This document shows positions 1 through 7,658 of a stretch of 41,600 nucleotides of DNA, piece after piece (the first letter of the stretch is position 1; each line of letters starts with the position of its first letter). The notes under the pieces are model-generated. The model ran no database searches, had not been told where the DNA came from, and saw nothing but the letters and a program-made list of their open reading frames with translations. Source of the DNA: Desulfatitalea sp. UBA4791 (GTDB lineage Bacteria > Desulfobacterota > Desulfobacteria > Desulfobacterales > Desulfosarcinaceae); contig DHGT01000128.1 of assembly GCA_002402905.1 (NCBI GenBank), forward strand, positions 1-41,600. Reading direction: 5' to 3'. The position numbers and the translations under genes are program-made.

Positions 1-2
1 CC

Positions 3-554
3 GCCGAGGAAAAAATCCTGGCGGCAAAACTGGAGAAGCTCGATTCAGCAGGCGGCGGCAACATGCCCCATCGCCTGGGGGGCACCGGCCGGCCGGCCTC
101 TTCTGCGCGGACAGATCCAGGCCCGCCGCTCGAACCCGAACGTTACGACGAAAGCAAAATGAAAAGGGAGATCGCCTTTACCGAAAAGGAACTCAACGGC
201 CTGCTGGCCAAAAATACAGATCTCGCCAGGCGGTTGGCCATCGATTTGTCCGACGATCTGGTCAGCGCCAAATTGCTCGTGCCCGTGGATCCCGATTTTC
301 CCATCCTCGGCGGTAAAATCCTGCGGGTCAGGTCCGGTATGGGATTTTCCTACACCAAAGGAAAACCCGTCATTATCCTCAGGGGCATCAGCATCATGGG
401 GGTGCCCATTCCCAATGCCTGGCTGGGCGGTTTGAAGAATATCGATCTGGTGGAAAAATTCGGCTCGGGAAACGGCTTCTGGAAGACCCTGGCCGACGGC
501 ATAGAGGACTTGAGAGTCGAAGACGGTCTGCTGAAAATCAAGTTCAAGGAATGA
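3..554 (+). CDS. Conserved protein of unknown function, 5' end outside the window
   Basis: The reading frame is open from base 3, so the gene very probably starts upstream; an ATG at 63 exists but has no ribosome binding site. The visible 183 residues begin with a low-complexity Ala/Lys/Gly linker. From about residue 51 a compact domain follows, with FTEKELNGLLAKN, a stretch predicted as beta strands, and GVPIPNAWLGGLKNIDLVEK. The pattern of an N-terminal (cut off) membrane anchor, linker and beta-rich C-terminal domain recalls DUF2140/YpmS- or LmeA-like periplasmic domains, but this is a weak resemblance. No catalytic motif is visible. It ends 149 bases before the next gene, which has its own ribosome binding site. 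Confidence 0.7.
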   Translation, partial: AEEKILAAKLEKLDSAGGGNMPHRLGGTGRPASSARTDPGPPLEPERYDESKMKREIAFTEKELNGLLAKNTDLARRLAIDLSDDLVSAKLLVPVDPDFPILGGKILRVRSGMGFSYTKGKPVIILRGISIMGVPIPNAWLGGLKNIDLVEKFGSGNGFWKTLADGIEDLRVEDGLLKIKFKE

Positions 555-703
555 GCGCGCCGCCGCTCCCTATCCCTTTCCTTAACGTATAAGGGGAAAC
601 CCCCTACCATTCACCTCCCAATGGTCACCCGAAATCGGCGTGGACAATCCACCTCGCTGACTTATTTTTCTATTGTAATCAAATAGAAAAAGGAGGTCGA
701 ATC

Positions 704-1216
704 ATGAACGCCCAAGACAACCCTAAAGATATCTTCACCCAAGCCATGACCGAGCTGGTGAATGCCAATTACCTCAAGAGCATCGCCCTGCTGACCGATG
801 TGCTGATCCGGGAGCCAAAACACAAACTGGCGCTCACCGCCCGAGGTTCCTCATTCTTGCGGCAGGGCAACATCGACAATGCCCTGGCCGATTTCGATCG
901 GGCCATCGATGCCTATCCGGACTATGCCCGCGCTTATCACCTGCGCGCCATTGCCCGCAGTGAAGCGGGCGACGAGGCCGGGGCCATGGCCGACCTGGAC
1001 CGGGCCATCGTCATCGATCCGGACTATGGGGCGGCCTACTACAGTCGCGCCAACGTCCACAGCAAAGCCGGTCGCGACGATGCGGCCGGCGACGACGCGG
1101 CCATGGCCACCCAGATCGGTCTGCACAACATGGAGCGTTACAGCAATGAAAACAACTTCTGGCGGACCGGGCACTTCGCGGTCGAGGACGCGATGGAGAC
1201 CGAGTTGATGCGGTAA
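704..1216 (+). CDS. TPR repeat protein
   Basis: This 170-residue protein carries about three tetratricopeptide repeats between residues 10 and 135. They show the canonical spacing of small and aromatic residues, for example ALADFDRAIDAYPDYARAYH and AMADLDRAIVIDPDYGAAYY. TPRs form helical scaffolds for protein-protein binding; no enzyme domain, signal peptide or membrane segment is present, so it is probably a cytoplasmic adaptor. The start is fixed by a strong AGGAGG seven bases before the ATG. The gene stands alone and is followed by a clear intrinsic terminator at 1238-1268. The partner protein is unknown. Confidence 0.9.
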   Translation: MNAQDNPKDIFTQAMTELVNANYLKSIALLTDVLIREPKHKLALTARGSSFLRQGNIDNALADFDRAIDAYPDYARAYHLRAIARSEAGDEAGAMADLDRAIVIDPDYGAAYYSRANVHSKAGRDDAAGDDAAMATQIGLHNMERYSNENNFWRTGHFAVEDAMETELMR

Positions 1217-1237
1217 ATCAATCCGCTTTCCACATTG

Positions 1238-1268
1238 ACGCCTTTGGGGCTGCCCAAGGGCGTTTTTA
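1238..1268 (+). terminator. Intrinsic terminator after the TPR gene
   Basis: An 11-bp stem (1238-1248 pairing with 1253-1263, one G-U wobble) closes a four-base loop and is followed by TTTTATT. This is a textbook Rho-independent terminator 21 bases after the TPR stop codon. Confidence 0.85.
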
Positions 1269-1375
1269 TTAACTGACCATCCATATTTTTTCGGAGGGTG
1301 TGACCGGATCTGTCACACCCCTTTGATAATGTCGCTTCCAGAGGATGAAACATCATTTCAACCCAGGAGGACGAC

Positions 1376-1555
1376 ATGACCTACCATTGCACGATTCAAG
1401 ACGGCCAGGAAGCTTACGAGTATCACGGCAACACCGCCATCGAGCGCACCCGTAAAGTGCGTGGGAGCGTGCAGCGCGACTGGCTCTTCTTCGATTCGGC
1501 CGAGGAGGCCGAAGCGTTTTTCAATGATCATTGTGCATGTTGCGAGGCCGCCTGA
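1376..1555 (+). CDS. Small protein of 59 residues with a C-terminal CxCC motif
   Basis: The gene encodes MTYHCTIQDG... ending in FFNDHCACCEAA. A good AGGAGG ribosome binding site lies six bases before the ATG. The protein is acidic at its C-terminus and has four Cys residues (position 5 and the CxCC cluster near the end), which could bind a metal or form disulfides. The pattern of aromatic and acidic residues (RDWLFFDSAEEAEAFFNDH) looks like a folded two-strand, one-helix unit rather than random sequence. No family recognised. Its stop codon overlaps the next start (TGATG), so the two small genes are probably translationally coupled. Confidence 0.65.
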   Translation: MTYHCTIQDGQEAYEYHGNTAIERTRKVRGSVQRDWLFFDSAEEAEAFFNDHCACCEAA

Positions 1556-1650
1556 TGACCGGGCGGCTGATCGGCGGGGTGATCGATTGCGCGGCCATGG
1601 CGCTGTTCGTGGTCTTCAGCGCGGGGTTGACGTGGCTGGTCTGGTATTGA
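1555..1650 (+). CDS. Putative 31-residue single-span membrane microprotein
   Basis: The ATG overlaps the stop codon of the preceding small gene (TGATG). The peptide, from MTGRLIGGVIDC to GLTWLVWY, is almost wholly hydrophobic after residue 5 and could span the membrane once. Its last 35 bases overlap the 3' end of the convergent kinase gene. Tail-to-head coupling and the membrane-like composition support it; its shortness and lack of a recognised family keep confidence moderate. Confidence 0.4.
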   Translation: MTGRLIGGVIDCAAMALFVVFSAGLTWLVWY

Positions 1651-3526
1651 GCGGCAGGCGCAGGGTGACGGTGCAGCCGGTCTGGGGGTTGTTGGCCGCC
1701 TCGACTCGGCCGCCCATGGCGGCGACCAGCTTTTTGACCAGGGCCAGGCCGATGCCCGTGCCGCTGGTGGCCCGGGTCAGGGCGTTTTCGGCGCGGTAGA
1801 AATCGTCGAACACGCGTTTGAGGGCCGGGCGGGGAATGCCGGGCCCGGTGTCGACGACCGCGATTCGCACCCATGGGCCGTCGATTCGGGCATCGATGCG
1901 GATGCGGCGCTCCGGGGCATTGCGGCCGAACTTGATGCTGTTTTCGATGAGGTTGATCAACACCTGGAGCATGGCCTCGCGGTCGTATGCCATGTCGATC
2001 TCACGGCCGGTGCCGATGGTCAAGTCGAACCCTTCCTGGGCCAGCTTGGGTGTCATGATGGCGTGCGCCTCATTGAAGAGATCGTCCAGGCGACCCGGCT
2101 GCAACTCGACGTGGTGCTGCTTTTTCTCCAATTTGGCCAGGGTCAGCACGTTATTGATGAGTCGGGAGAGGCGGGTGCTTTCCGACCCGATGATGCCGAG
2201 GTATTCCTGCTCGCGCTGGGGGGTGGCGGCGATCCCCTGTTCGAGCATCTCCACGTACATGCGGATATTGGTCAATGGGGTCTTCAACTCGTGGGTCACC
2301 GACGAGACGAACCGGGAGCGGCGCTCGGACAGATCGACCACCGATCGTACGCTGTGGTAAATGGCGAACAGGCCCAGCAGCAGGATCGCACCCAGGGCCG
2401 CCAGGGCGATGTGCACGCTCTTACGGGCCGGAGAGGCCGGAATGTGATCGGAAGCGATGGCTGCGCGGATGAAATCGAACGGTGCGGGAAACGTCCGTTG
2501 GGCCACGATCCGTCCCTCCCGGGCCGCGGCACCCGTTTCCAAGGTTCCGTGTTGTGATTCGACGCCGGTCACCGCCAGGGTCAGGCGCGAGAAAACGGCC
2601 ATGGGATGGGGCTTGAAATAGGCGTCGGCCATGTGCTGCAGAAACGGCGCGAGCACCAGTACGAAACCCTGCCTGAGAATCTGGTCGTTGACCGCCACCC
2701 GGCGGAAGATGAAGACCCGTTCCGAATCGATGAAGAGCGACTGCATGGGCGCCACCTCGACCTGAAATCGCTGCCGGTCCGACGGCGACACGGAGGAATC
2801 GGGGGAACGAATTGACCCAGCCGGAGGCGCCGTCGTTTCCCGGCGTTTGAGTGTTTCCGCTACGGCGTCGATTTCGGCTTCGGTCCTTTCCGCTGGTTCA
2901 GGCCACGGAGCGACGGCATCGGCCGCCTGGCCGGCCAGGTTGGACATTTGACGCGGCGTGAGCTCTTCGACCCGGACGCTTTTTTGACCGAGATGCGTCT
3001 GGGACGACTTGCGTTGGGGCGCGGCCAGGTATCGTTCGGCGAATGTGGACGGTTGCGTTTTCGATGGCTCGGCGTTCGCCGGCCGGGCCATGCGAGGTTC
3101 AGGTGCGGAAGGAGGAAGGGTCCTCTTTTTCTGATTGAAGGCCTGGTTGACCGCCTCGAGCGCGGCGACGACGTCGCGGTATCGAGGTGGGGCCTGTCCC
3201 GAGTCGACGACCAGGGGCGTTTGCATGCGGCCGTCCGGCTGGTTTTGCAGATATCCGAGGATATAGGGCTCTTTTGGGAGCGAGGAGAGCGGAGAGGCCA
3301 TGCCATCGGATGCCGGCGTCTGGTATTCGTCCACGGCCCGGCGCTCTTCGCGCTGGATCAGTTCGGCCAGCTCTTTTTGCATGTCGTCGATCAGGGCTTC
3401 GGCGAAGAATTCGAGCTGGGCCAGCTCTTCCCGGGCCACGCCCGTATAGGTGCGCCAGAACACATAGGAGAGCGGCACGGAAACCGCGATGCAAAAGAGA
3501 AGAAAGTAGAGTTTTAAACGGACCAC
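1616..3526 (-). CDS. Membrane-bound sensor histidine kinase
   Basis: This 636-residue kinase senses a signal outside or in the membrane and phosphorylates the regulator encoded just upstream. One transmembrane helix lies at residues 5-24 and a second at about 370-392. Between them sits an unusually long (about 340 residues), Pro/Ser/Glu-rich, partly disordered periplasmic region. The HisKA domain carries the phospho-acceptor His412 in THELKTPLTNIRMY. The ATPase domain shows the N-box NLIENSIKF (525-533), the G1 motif DTGPGIP (559-565) and GTGIGLAL (589-596). No HAMP domain is evident; a short segment joins the second helix to HisKA. It overlaps the regulator stop by 13 bases, so the two are coupled. 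The periplasmic region matches no sensor domain I recognise. Confidence 0.93.
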   Translation of the reverse strand: MVRLKLYFLLFCIAVSVPLSYVFWRTYTGVAREELAQLEFFAEALIDDMQKELAELIQREERRAVDEYQTPASDGMASPLSSLPKEPYILGYLQNQPDGRMQTPLVVDSGQAPPRYRDVVAALEAVNQAFNQKKRTLPPSAPEPRMARPANAEPSKTQPSTFAERYLAAPQRKSSQTHLGQKSVRVEELTPRQMSNLAGQAADAVAPWPEPAERTEAEIDAVAETLKRRETTAPPAGSIRSPDSSVSPSDRQRFQVEVAPMQSLFIDSERVFIFRRVAVNDQILRQGFVLVLAPFLQHMADAYFKPHPMAVFSRLTLAVTGVESQHGTLETGAAAREGRIVAQRTFPAPFDFIRAAIASDHIPASPARKSVHIALAALGAILLLGLFAIYHSVRSVVDLSERRSRFVSSVTHELKTPLTNIRMYVEMLEQGIAATPQREQEYLGIIGSESTRLSRLINNVLTLAKLEKKQHHVELQPGRLDDLFNEAHAIMTPKLAQEGFDLTIGTGREIDMAYDREAMLQVLINLIENSIKFGRNAPERRIRIDARIDGPWVRIAVVDTGPGIPRPALKRVFDDFYRAENALTRATSGTGIGLALVKKLVAAMGGRVEAANNPQTGCTVTLRLPLNTRPATSTPR

Positions 3527-4206
3527 CGATACCCCTCCCCGCGCACCGTCTCGATGAGACGGACCTGTTCATCTAGTAACGATATTTTTTTGCGCAGTTT
3601 GAGAATGTGGATATCCACCGTGCGGGTTTCGATGTCCGCGTCGGCGTAATGCCACACCTCGGTGAGCAACTCTTTCTTAGGGACGATGCGGTGCTGGTTC
3701 TGGTGCAGGTAGACGATGAGATCCATCTCCCGCCGGGTCAGCTCCTGGCTACACGCACCGCGCACGGCCCGCAGGTTCCGACCGTCGAAGAAGATGCCCT
3801 GGCACTGAATCCGTTCTTCTCCGGTGGGCTTGCCGCTACGCCGCAATACCGCCTCCACGCGGACCATCAATTCCCGCAGGGAGAACGGTTTGCTGATGTA
3901 GTCGTCGGCGCCGGCCTTGAAACCGGTGACCACATCCTCTTCGGCCCCCTTGGCGGTGAGCATGATGATCGGCTGGGTAGGTTTTTGACGTCTCAGGGTC
4001 CTGCAGATGGAAAAACCGTCCAGCGTTGGGAGCATGACATCCAGGAGCACGAGATCGTAGGCGCCCCCCAGGGCGGCGTTCAAGCCATTCCGGCCGTCAT
4101 CGGCCCCGTCGGCGGTATAGCCGTTGAAGACCAGGACATCCCGAAGACCATTGAGAATCGCGGGGTCGTCTTCGACGATCAGGATGCGCGCTTTGGCTGG
4201 CTTCAT
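3514..4206 (-). CDS. OmpR/PhoB-family response regulator
   Basis: This 230-residue transcription factor has an N-terminal receiver domain with the acidic pocket VEDD (11-14), phospho-acceptor Asp56 in LLDVMLP and Lys106 in SKPF. A C-terminal winged helix (about 130-228) ends in the typical VRGEGYRWSV. An open frame extends to 4410, but the start chosen at 4206 is preceded by CGGAGGAGAGG and gives the expected receiver N-terminus MKPAKARILIVEDD. The kinase gene follows directly. The divergent VWA/PspA operon is a natural target, supported by a CpxR-like site in the shared intergenic region. Confidence 0.93.
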   Translation of the reverse strand: MKPAKARILIVEDDPAILNGLRDVLVFNGYTADGADDGRNGLNAALGGAYDLVLLDVMLPTLDGFSICRTLRRQKPTQPIIMLTAKGAEEDVVTGFKAGADDYISKPFSLRELMVRVEAVLRRSGKPTGEERIQCQGIFFDGRNLRAVRGACSQELTRREMDLIVYLHQNQHRIVPKKELLTEVWHYADADIETRTVDIHILKLRKKISLLDEQVRLIETVRGEGYRWSV

Positions 4207-4303
4207 CGTTTTCCTCTCCTCCGATGACGGTCGGCGGCGGCCAAATCTTCGGCCGACCGCCGGCAATTCGCCCAAGATTACATCAATCCCGCGACCCTGC
4301 AAA

Positions 4304-4319
4304 GTAAAAGTTTTGTAAA
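4304..4319 (+). promoter_or_regulatory. CpxR-like direct repeat GTAAA-N6-GTAAA
   Basis: Two GTAAA half-sites with an 11-bp period lie in the region shared by the regulator gene and the divergent VWA operon. OmpR-family regulators bind such direct repeats, and GTAAA-N(4-8)-GTAAA is the known CpxR type in enterobacteria. The site sits 33 bp upstream of the proposed -35 element of the VWA operon, a good place for an activator. Assignment to the adjacent regulator is inference. Confidence 0.4.
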
Positions 4320-4351
4320 AATCGGCGCCTAACCTTTTGCATTTCTTTGAA

Positions 4352-4379
4352 TTGTCTTTTGCCGGGGTGGGCATAGAAT
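4352..4379 (+). promoter_or_regulatory. Candidate sigma70-type promoter of the VWA operon
   Basis: TTGTCT (4352-4357) and TAGAAT (4374-4379) are separated by 16 bp and lie 53 bases before the VWA start codon. The match to consensus is moderate. Confidence 0.35.
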
Positions 4380-4432
4380 CGCGCCATGGAAGATCGGCAG
4401 AATGTAACATTCAATGAAGGAGGGAGATCATC

Positions 4433-5854
4433 ATGCGTACACTGAACAAAGGAATGATCGTGATCTTGGGACTGATCGCCGTGACCGTGGCGGCATTGGC
4501 TAACCTGGGCTTGCATCCCGGGGCGGTTCAAGGCGGTCTGTTACCGGACATGGGGGGCGACGGCCGGGTGAGTGTGGCGACCCGCATCACCCAGGACAAG
4601 GTCCTCGTCGGATCGGATGGCCGGGTTGCCATGGCGGTGACCATGGCCGCCGCGGCCGTGGCGCCGTCCGACGACGGGCCGGTGCGGCCCGTTGACCTGG
4701 TCATCGTCATCGATCGCAGCGGCTCCATGCAAGGCCAGAAAATCGAGGCGACCCGCAACGCCGTCCTGCAACTGATCGAGCGGCTGACCCCCAGGGATCG
4801 GCTGGCACTGGTGGCCTACGCCGATGGGGTACAGGTGGTCGCGCCGCTGACCGCCATGTCGGCCGACCGGCATACCCAATTGACCCGACTCGTCGCCCAG
4901 ATCCAGGCCGGCGGGGGCACCAATCTGGGGGGTGGGTTGCGGCAAGGTATCGAGTTGCTTCAAGAGGCACCTGACACGGCGCGTCAGCGCCGGGTGATCC
5001 TGATCTCCGACGGCCTGGCCAACCAGGGGATCACCGATCCGGCCGCCCTGGGCCAAATGGCGGCCACGGCCACGGACGGTCACTTTGCAGTCAGCACGGT
5101 GGGCGTCGGGCTGGAGTTCAACGAGTTGCTCATGACCACCATCGCCGATCACGGCCTGGGCCGCTACTATTTTCTGGAGGACCCGCTCGTGTTTGCCCAG
5201 GTATTTGAAAAAGAGTTCCAGTCCGCGCGCCAGGTGGCGGCTGCCGACGTGATCCTCAGGGTGCCTCTGGCCGAAGGGGTTCGTCTGATCGATGCCGGCG
5301 GTTATCCCATCCGGAGAGAAGCGGGGTATGCTGTCGTGCGGCCCGGCGACTTGATCGCCGGCGGCGAGCGCAAACTGTTTCTGACGTTCCAGGTGCCCAC
5401 CGAACGAGAGGGCCGTTTTACCATCGGCGGTGCGCGGCTGTCCTACCGGTCTCAAGGCCAGGAACACGCGCTGGCGCCGACCGGGGAGTTCTTTGTGGCC
5501 TGCAGCATGGATCGGCAGGCGGTGACGGCCAGCGTGGACAAGGAGACCTGGGGCGGGCACGTGGTTCAGGAATCCTACAATCAACTGAAAGAGGCGGTGG
5601 CCGATGCGCTGCGGCGGGGAGAGGCCCGGGAAGCCGAACAGCGTATCCGCGACTATGCGGCCGAGAAGCGCCGGATCAATGCCAGCGTGGGATCCGCTGC
5701 CGTGACCCGCCATCTGGAGCAGGATATCCAGGCATTGGAGGATACGGTGGCCGAGACCTTCGCTGGGCCGCCGGCGGCCGTGGCGGCCAAACAGAAGCAG
5801 AACGCCAAGGCCCTGCAGTACGAAAGCTACCAGGAGCGCCGGGCCAAAAAATAG
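4433..5854 (+). CDS. VWA domain protein, membrane-anchored
   Basis: This 473-residue protein starts with a hydrophobic segment (residues 8-26) that should act as an uncleaved signal anchor or signal peptide, placing the rest in the periplasm. A von Willebrand factor A domain (about 86-265) has a complete metal-ion-dependent adhesion site: DRSGS (Asp94, Ser96, Ser98), Thr163 in GGGTNLGGG and Asp193 in ISDG. Such domains bind a partner protein through a bound Mg2+. A beta-rich domain follows (about 270-355) and a charged, probably helical C-terminal part (about 365-473). The start has a GGAGGG ribosome binding site. It heads an operon with a PspA-like protein and a membrane protein, suggesting a role in envelope maintenance. 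Confidence 0.9.
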   Translation: MRTLNKGMIVILGLIAVTVAALANLGLHPGAVQGGLLPDMGGDGRVSVATRITQDKVLVGSDGRVAMAVTMAAAAVAPSDDGPVRPVDLVIVIDRSGSMQGQKIEATRNAVLQLIERLTPRDRLALVAYADGVQVVAPLTAMSADRHTQLTRLVAQIQAGGGTNLGGGLRQGIELLQEAPDTARQRRVILISDGLANQGITDPAALGQMAATATDGHFAVSTVGVGLEFNELLMTTIADHGLGRYYFLEDPLVFAQVFEKEFQSARQVAAADVILRVPLAEGVRLIDAGGYPIRREAGYAVVRPGDLIAGGERKLFLTFQVPTEREGRFTIGGARLSYRSQGQEHALAPTGEFFVACSMDRQAVTASVDKETWGGHVVQESYNQLKEAVADALRRGEAREAEQRIRDYAAEKRRINASVGSAAVTRHLEQDIQALEDTVAETFAGPPAAVAAKQKQNAKALQYESYQERRAKK

Positions 5855-5873
5855 ACGAAAAGGAGACGAGAAG

Positions 5874-6449
5874 ATGGGCGTGATGACTCGTATTTTCAGA
5901 TTGTTTAAAGCCGACCTGCACGGCGTGATGGATCAGGTGGAAGACAAAGCATTGCTGCTCAAACAGTGTGTGCGGGAGATGGAGGGCAGCCTGCAGCAAA
6001 AGCGGCAACGGTTGGACGGCTTGAACCGAACTACCCGGCAGATGGACGTCGAGCGCGAGGCGCGGGAAAGGGAACGGCAGAAAGTGGCGGCCGATCTGGA
6101 GCTGGCCGTCCGCAAGGAGAAGGACGATATCGCCCGGGCATTGATCCGCAGGCGGCTGATACTGGAGACCGACGGCGACCGTCTGGTGCGCCGGCGGCAG
6201 CAGTTGGATGCGGAGCAGGCCCGGCTGGGCGAAGTGATCCGGCAACAGGAGGAGCAGTTGGAACGTCTCAAGGTCAAGTGTGCGGCCTACTGGCAACAGA
6301 AAGAAAGTTGCGCCGTGGATGACGTGGCCGGAACATGGGACGAGGCTGCCGACCATAGTTATCCTTCGGAAGAAGAGGTCGAACTCGAATTGCTGCGTTG
6401 CAAGGAGAGCGCGGCCCAGGGAGGTGTCGCCCAGGGAGGTGTCAAATGA
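5874..6449 (+). CDS. PspA/IM30-family coiled-coil protein
   Basis: The 191-residue protein begins with GVMTRIFRLFKADLHGVMDQ, an amphipathic helix followed by the region typical of PspA/IM30 proteins, and continues as a long, highly charged coiled coil to about residue 150. PspA-type proteins assemble on the inner face of the cytoplasmic membrane and protect it when it leaks. Here the C-terminal 40 residues are acidic and lack the extra helices of full-length PspA (about 220 residues), so this is a shorter paralog. It lies 19 bases after the VWA gene with an AAGGAGACGAG ribosome binding site, and its stop codon overlaps the start of the next gene (ATGA). Canonical PspF/PspBC partners are not present in the window. 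Confidence 0.85.
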   Translation: MGVMTRIFRLFKADLHGVMDQVEDKALLLKQCVREMEGSLQQKRQRLDGLNRTTRQMDVEREARERERQKVAADLELAVRKEKDDIARALIRRRLILETDGDRLVRRRQQLDAEQARLGEVIRQQEEQLERLKVKCAAYWQQKESCAVDDVAGTWDEAADHSYPSEEEVELELLRCKESAAQGGVAQGGVK

Positions 6450-6985
6450 TCAAACCCGTGCGCACGACCATCGTTTTCGGTTTGGCAAGCGGCCTGCTTC
6501 TGCTTCCGGTGGCATGGCTGAACGCGAGCCATTGGGGCGGGTCTGCGGCCTTCCAGTTGGTCCTTTGGGCCGAGGCCGCGTTCTATGCCCTGCTGCTGGC
6601 CCGCTGGAGCCGAACCGGTCTGCTGTCCCTCGTTTTCCCCTTGGGGATTTTGCTGGGTGCAGCGTTTTGGCCGCAAGTCTCGGCCGCCTTCTTTCTGCTC
6701 GGACTGGGAATTTTCAGCTGGATCCGCAGCGGCATCTGTTTCAACCACCATGCCCTGCGGGGGCTGATGGCCGAAGTGGTCACCGTGGGGGGCGGCGCCG
6801 CCCTGGTGGCCATGTGCCGGCCGACCACGCCGTTGACATGGGCAGTGGCCGTCTGGCTCTTCTTCCTGGTGCAGGCGCTCTATTTTTTTATGGTGCCCGG
6901 GGTGTCACCATCCGCCGGCACGCAAGGGGCCGAAGACCCGTTCCAGGTGGCCCTGCGGGAAGCCGAAAAGGCCATCGAATCCTGA
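6446..6985 (+). CDS. Polytopic membrane protein of unknown function
   Basis: The start at 6446 overlaps the stop of the PspA-like gene (ATGA), and a GGGAGG lies just upstream, so translation is coupled; longer in-frame starts upstream would run through the coding region of the neighbour. The 179-residue product has four to five hydrophobic helices (about 8-24, 33-52, 57-90, 105-122, 126-147) and a short charged cytoplasmic tail. No family motif is seen. Its place at the end of a VWA-PspA operon suggests it is the membrane anchor or target of that system. Confidence 0.8.
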   Translation: MIKPVRTTIVFGLASGLLLLPVAWLNASHWGGSAAFQLVLWAEAAFYALLLARWSRTGLLSLVFPLGILLGAAFWPQVSAAFFLLGLGIFSWIRSGICFNHHALRGLMAEVVTVGGGAALVAMCRPTTPLTWAVAVWLFFLVQALYFFMVPGVSPSAGTQGAEDPFQVALREAEKAIES

Positions 6986-7045
6986 ACCGTTTGTCTATAA
7001 TGATGCCAGGGATGATGTCAGAGACGATGTCAGACTCGGGTCATG

Positions 7046-7603
7046 TCAGACCGGGGCGAATGGGAGCCGCCATGATCGCGTGGCCGCCTCGACCAGGGCG
7101 GCCACCAGCTCCCTGCAGAAATCCGGGATGTCGGCGACCACGCGGCCCCACACCTGGTTGCCCTCCCTGAAGGCCGGCACATCCACCCAGGTGGCGCCGG
7201 CGTTGACCAGGTCGTCCCTGATGCCCGCCGAACCGGTGGCCCGGCGACCGCGCACGATGCCGGCGGAAATGGGCACCCACCCGCCATGGCAGATGCTGGC
7301 CACGATCCGGCCGGCGTGATCCATATCGCGGACCAGATCGGTCACCGCCTTGTGGCGGCGCAGTTTGTCCGGCGCCCAACCGCCCGGAATCACCACCCCA
7401 AGCAGGTCGTTCGCTCCAAGCGAGGCGATGGCTGTGGTGGGTTGAATCTTCAGGCCGTTCTTGCCGCGCACGGGACGGGTATCCAGTCCCGCGGCAACGA
7501 CCTCGGCGCCCTCTTCCTGCAGCCGCATGAAAGGGACGTAGAATTCGAGATCCTCAACGCCTTCCGCCACCAGGACGGCGATGCGATGGTCTTTTAAACG
7601 CAT
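7046..7603 (-). CDS. DJ-1/PfpI family protein
   Basis: This 185-residue protein has the class-I glutamine amidotransferase-like fold of the DJ-1/PfpI family. It shows RIAVLVAEGVEDLEF at the N-terminus (the conserved Glu lies in VEDLEF), the GVVIPGGWAPD loop, and the nucleophile elbow ASICHGGW with the catalytic Cys followed by His. The family includes glyoxalases, deglycase-like and protease-like enzymes; the substrate cannot be told from sequence. GAGGTG precedes the start. It is the last gene of a leftward operon (aldo/keto reductase, rhomboid, GcvT-SHMT, DJ-1), 55 bases after the fusion gene; a carbonyl-detoxifying role with the aldo/keto reductase is possible. Confidence 0.92.
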   Translation of the reverse strand: MRLKDHRIAVLVAEGVEDLEFYVPFMRLQEEGAEVVAAGLDTRPVRGKNGLKIQPTTAIASLGANDLLGVVIPGGWAPDKLRRHKAVTDLVRDMDHAGRIVASICHGGWVPISAGIVRGRRATGSAGIRDDLVNAGATWVDVPAFREGNQVWGRVVADIPDFCRELVAALVEAATRSWRLPFAPV

Positions 7604-7658
7604 GATGGCACCTCATCACTATCCGACACAGGATATCCATTCTGAAAAGGATAAAAGA

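Noticed and set aside
4541..5713. Open frame of 390 codons on the - strand inside the VWA gene
   Set aside because: Antisense shadow with a His/Gly-rich translation and no motif; the VWA frame has a full metal site and a ribosome binding site.
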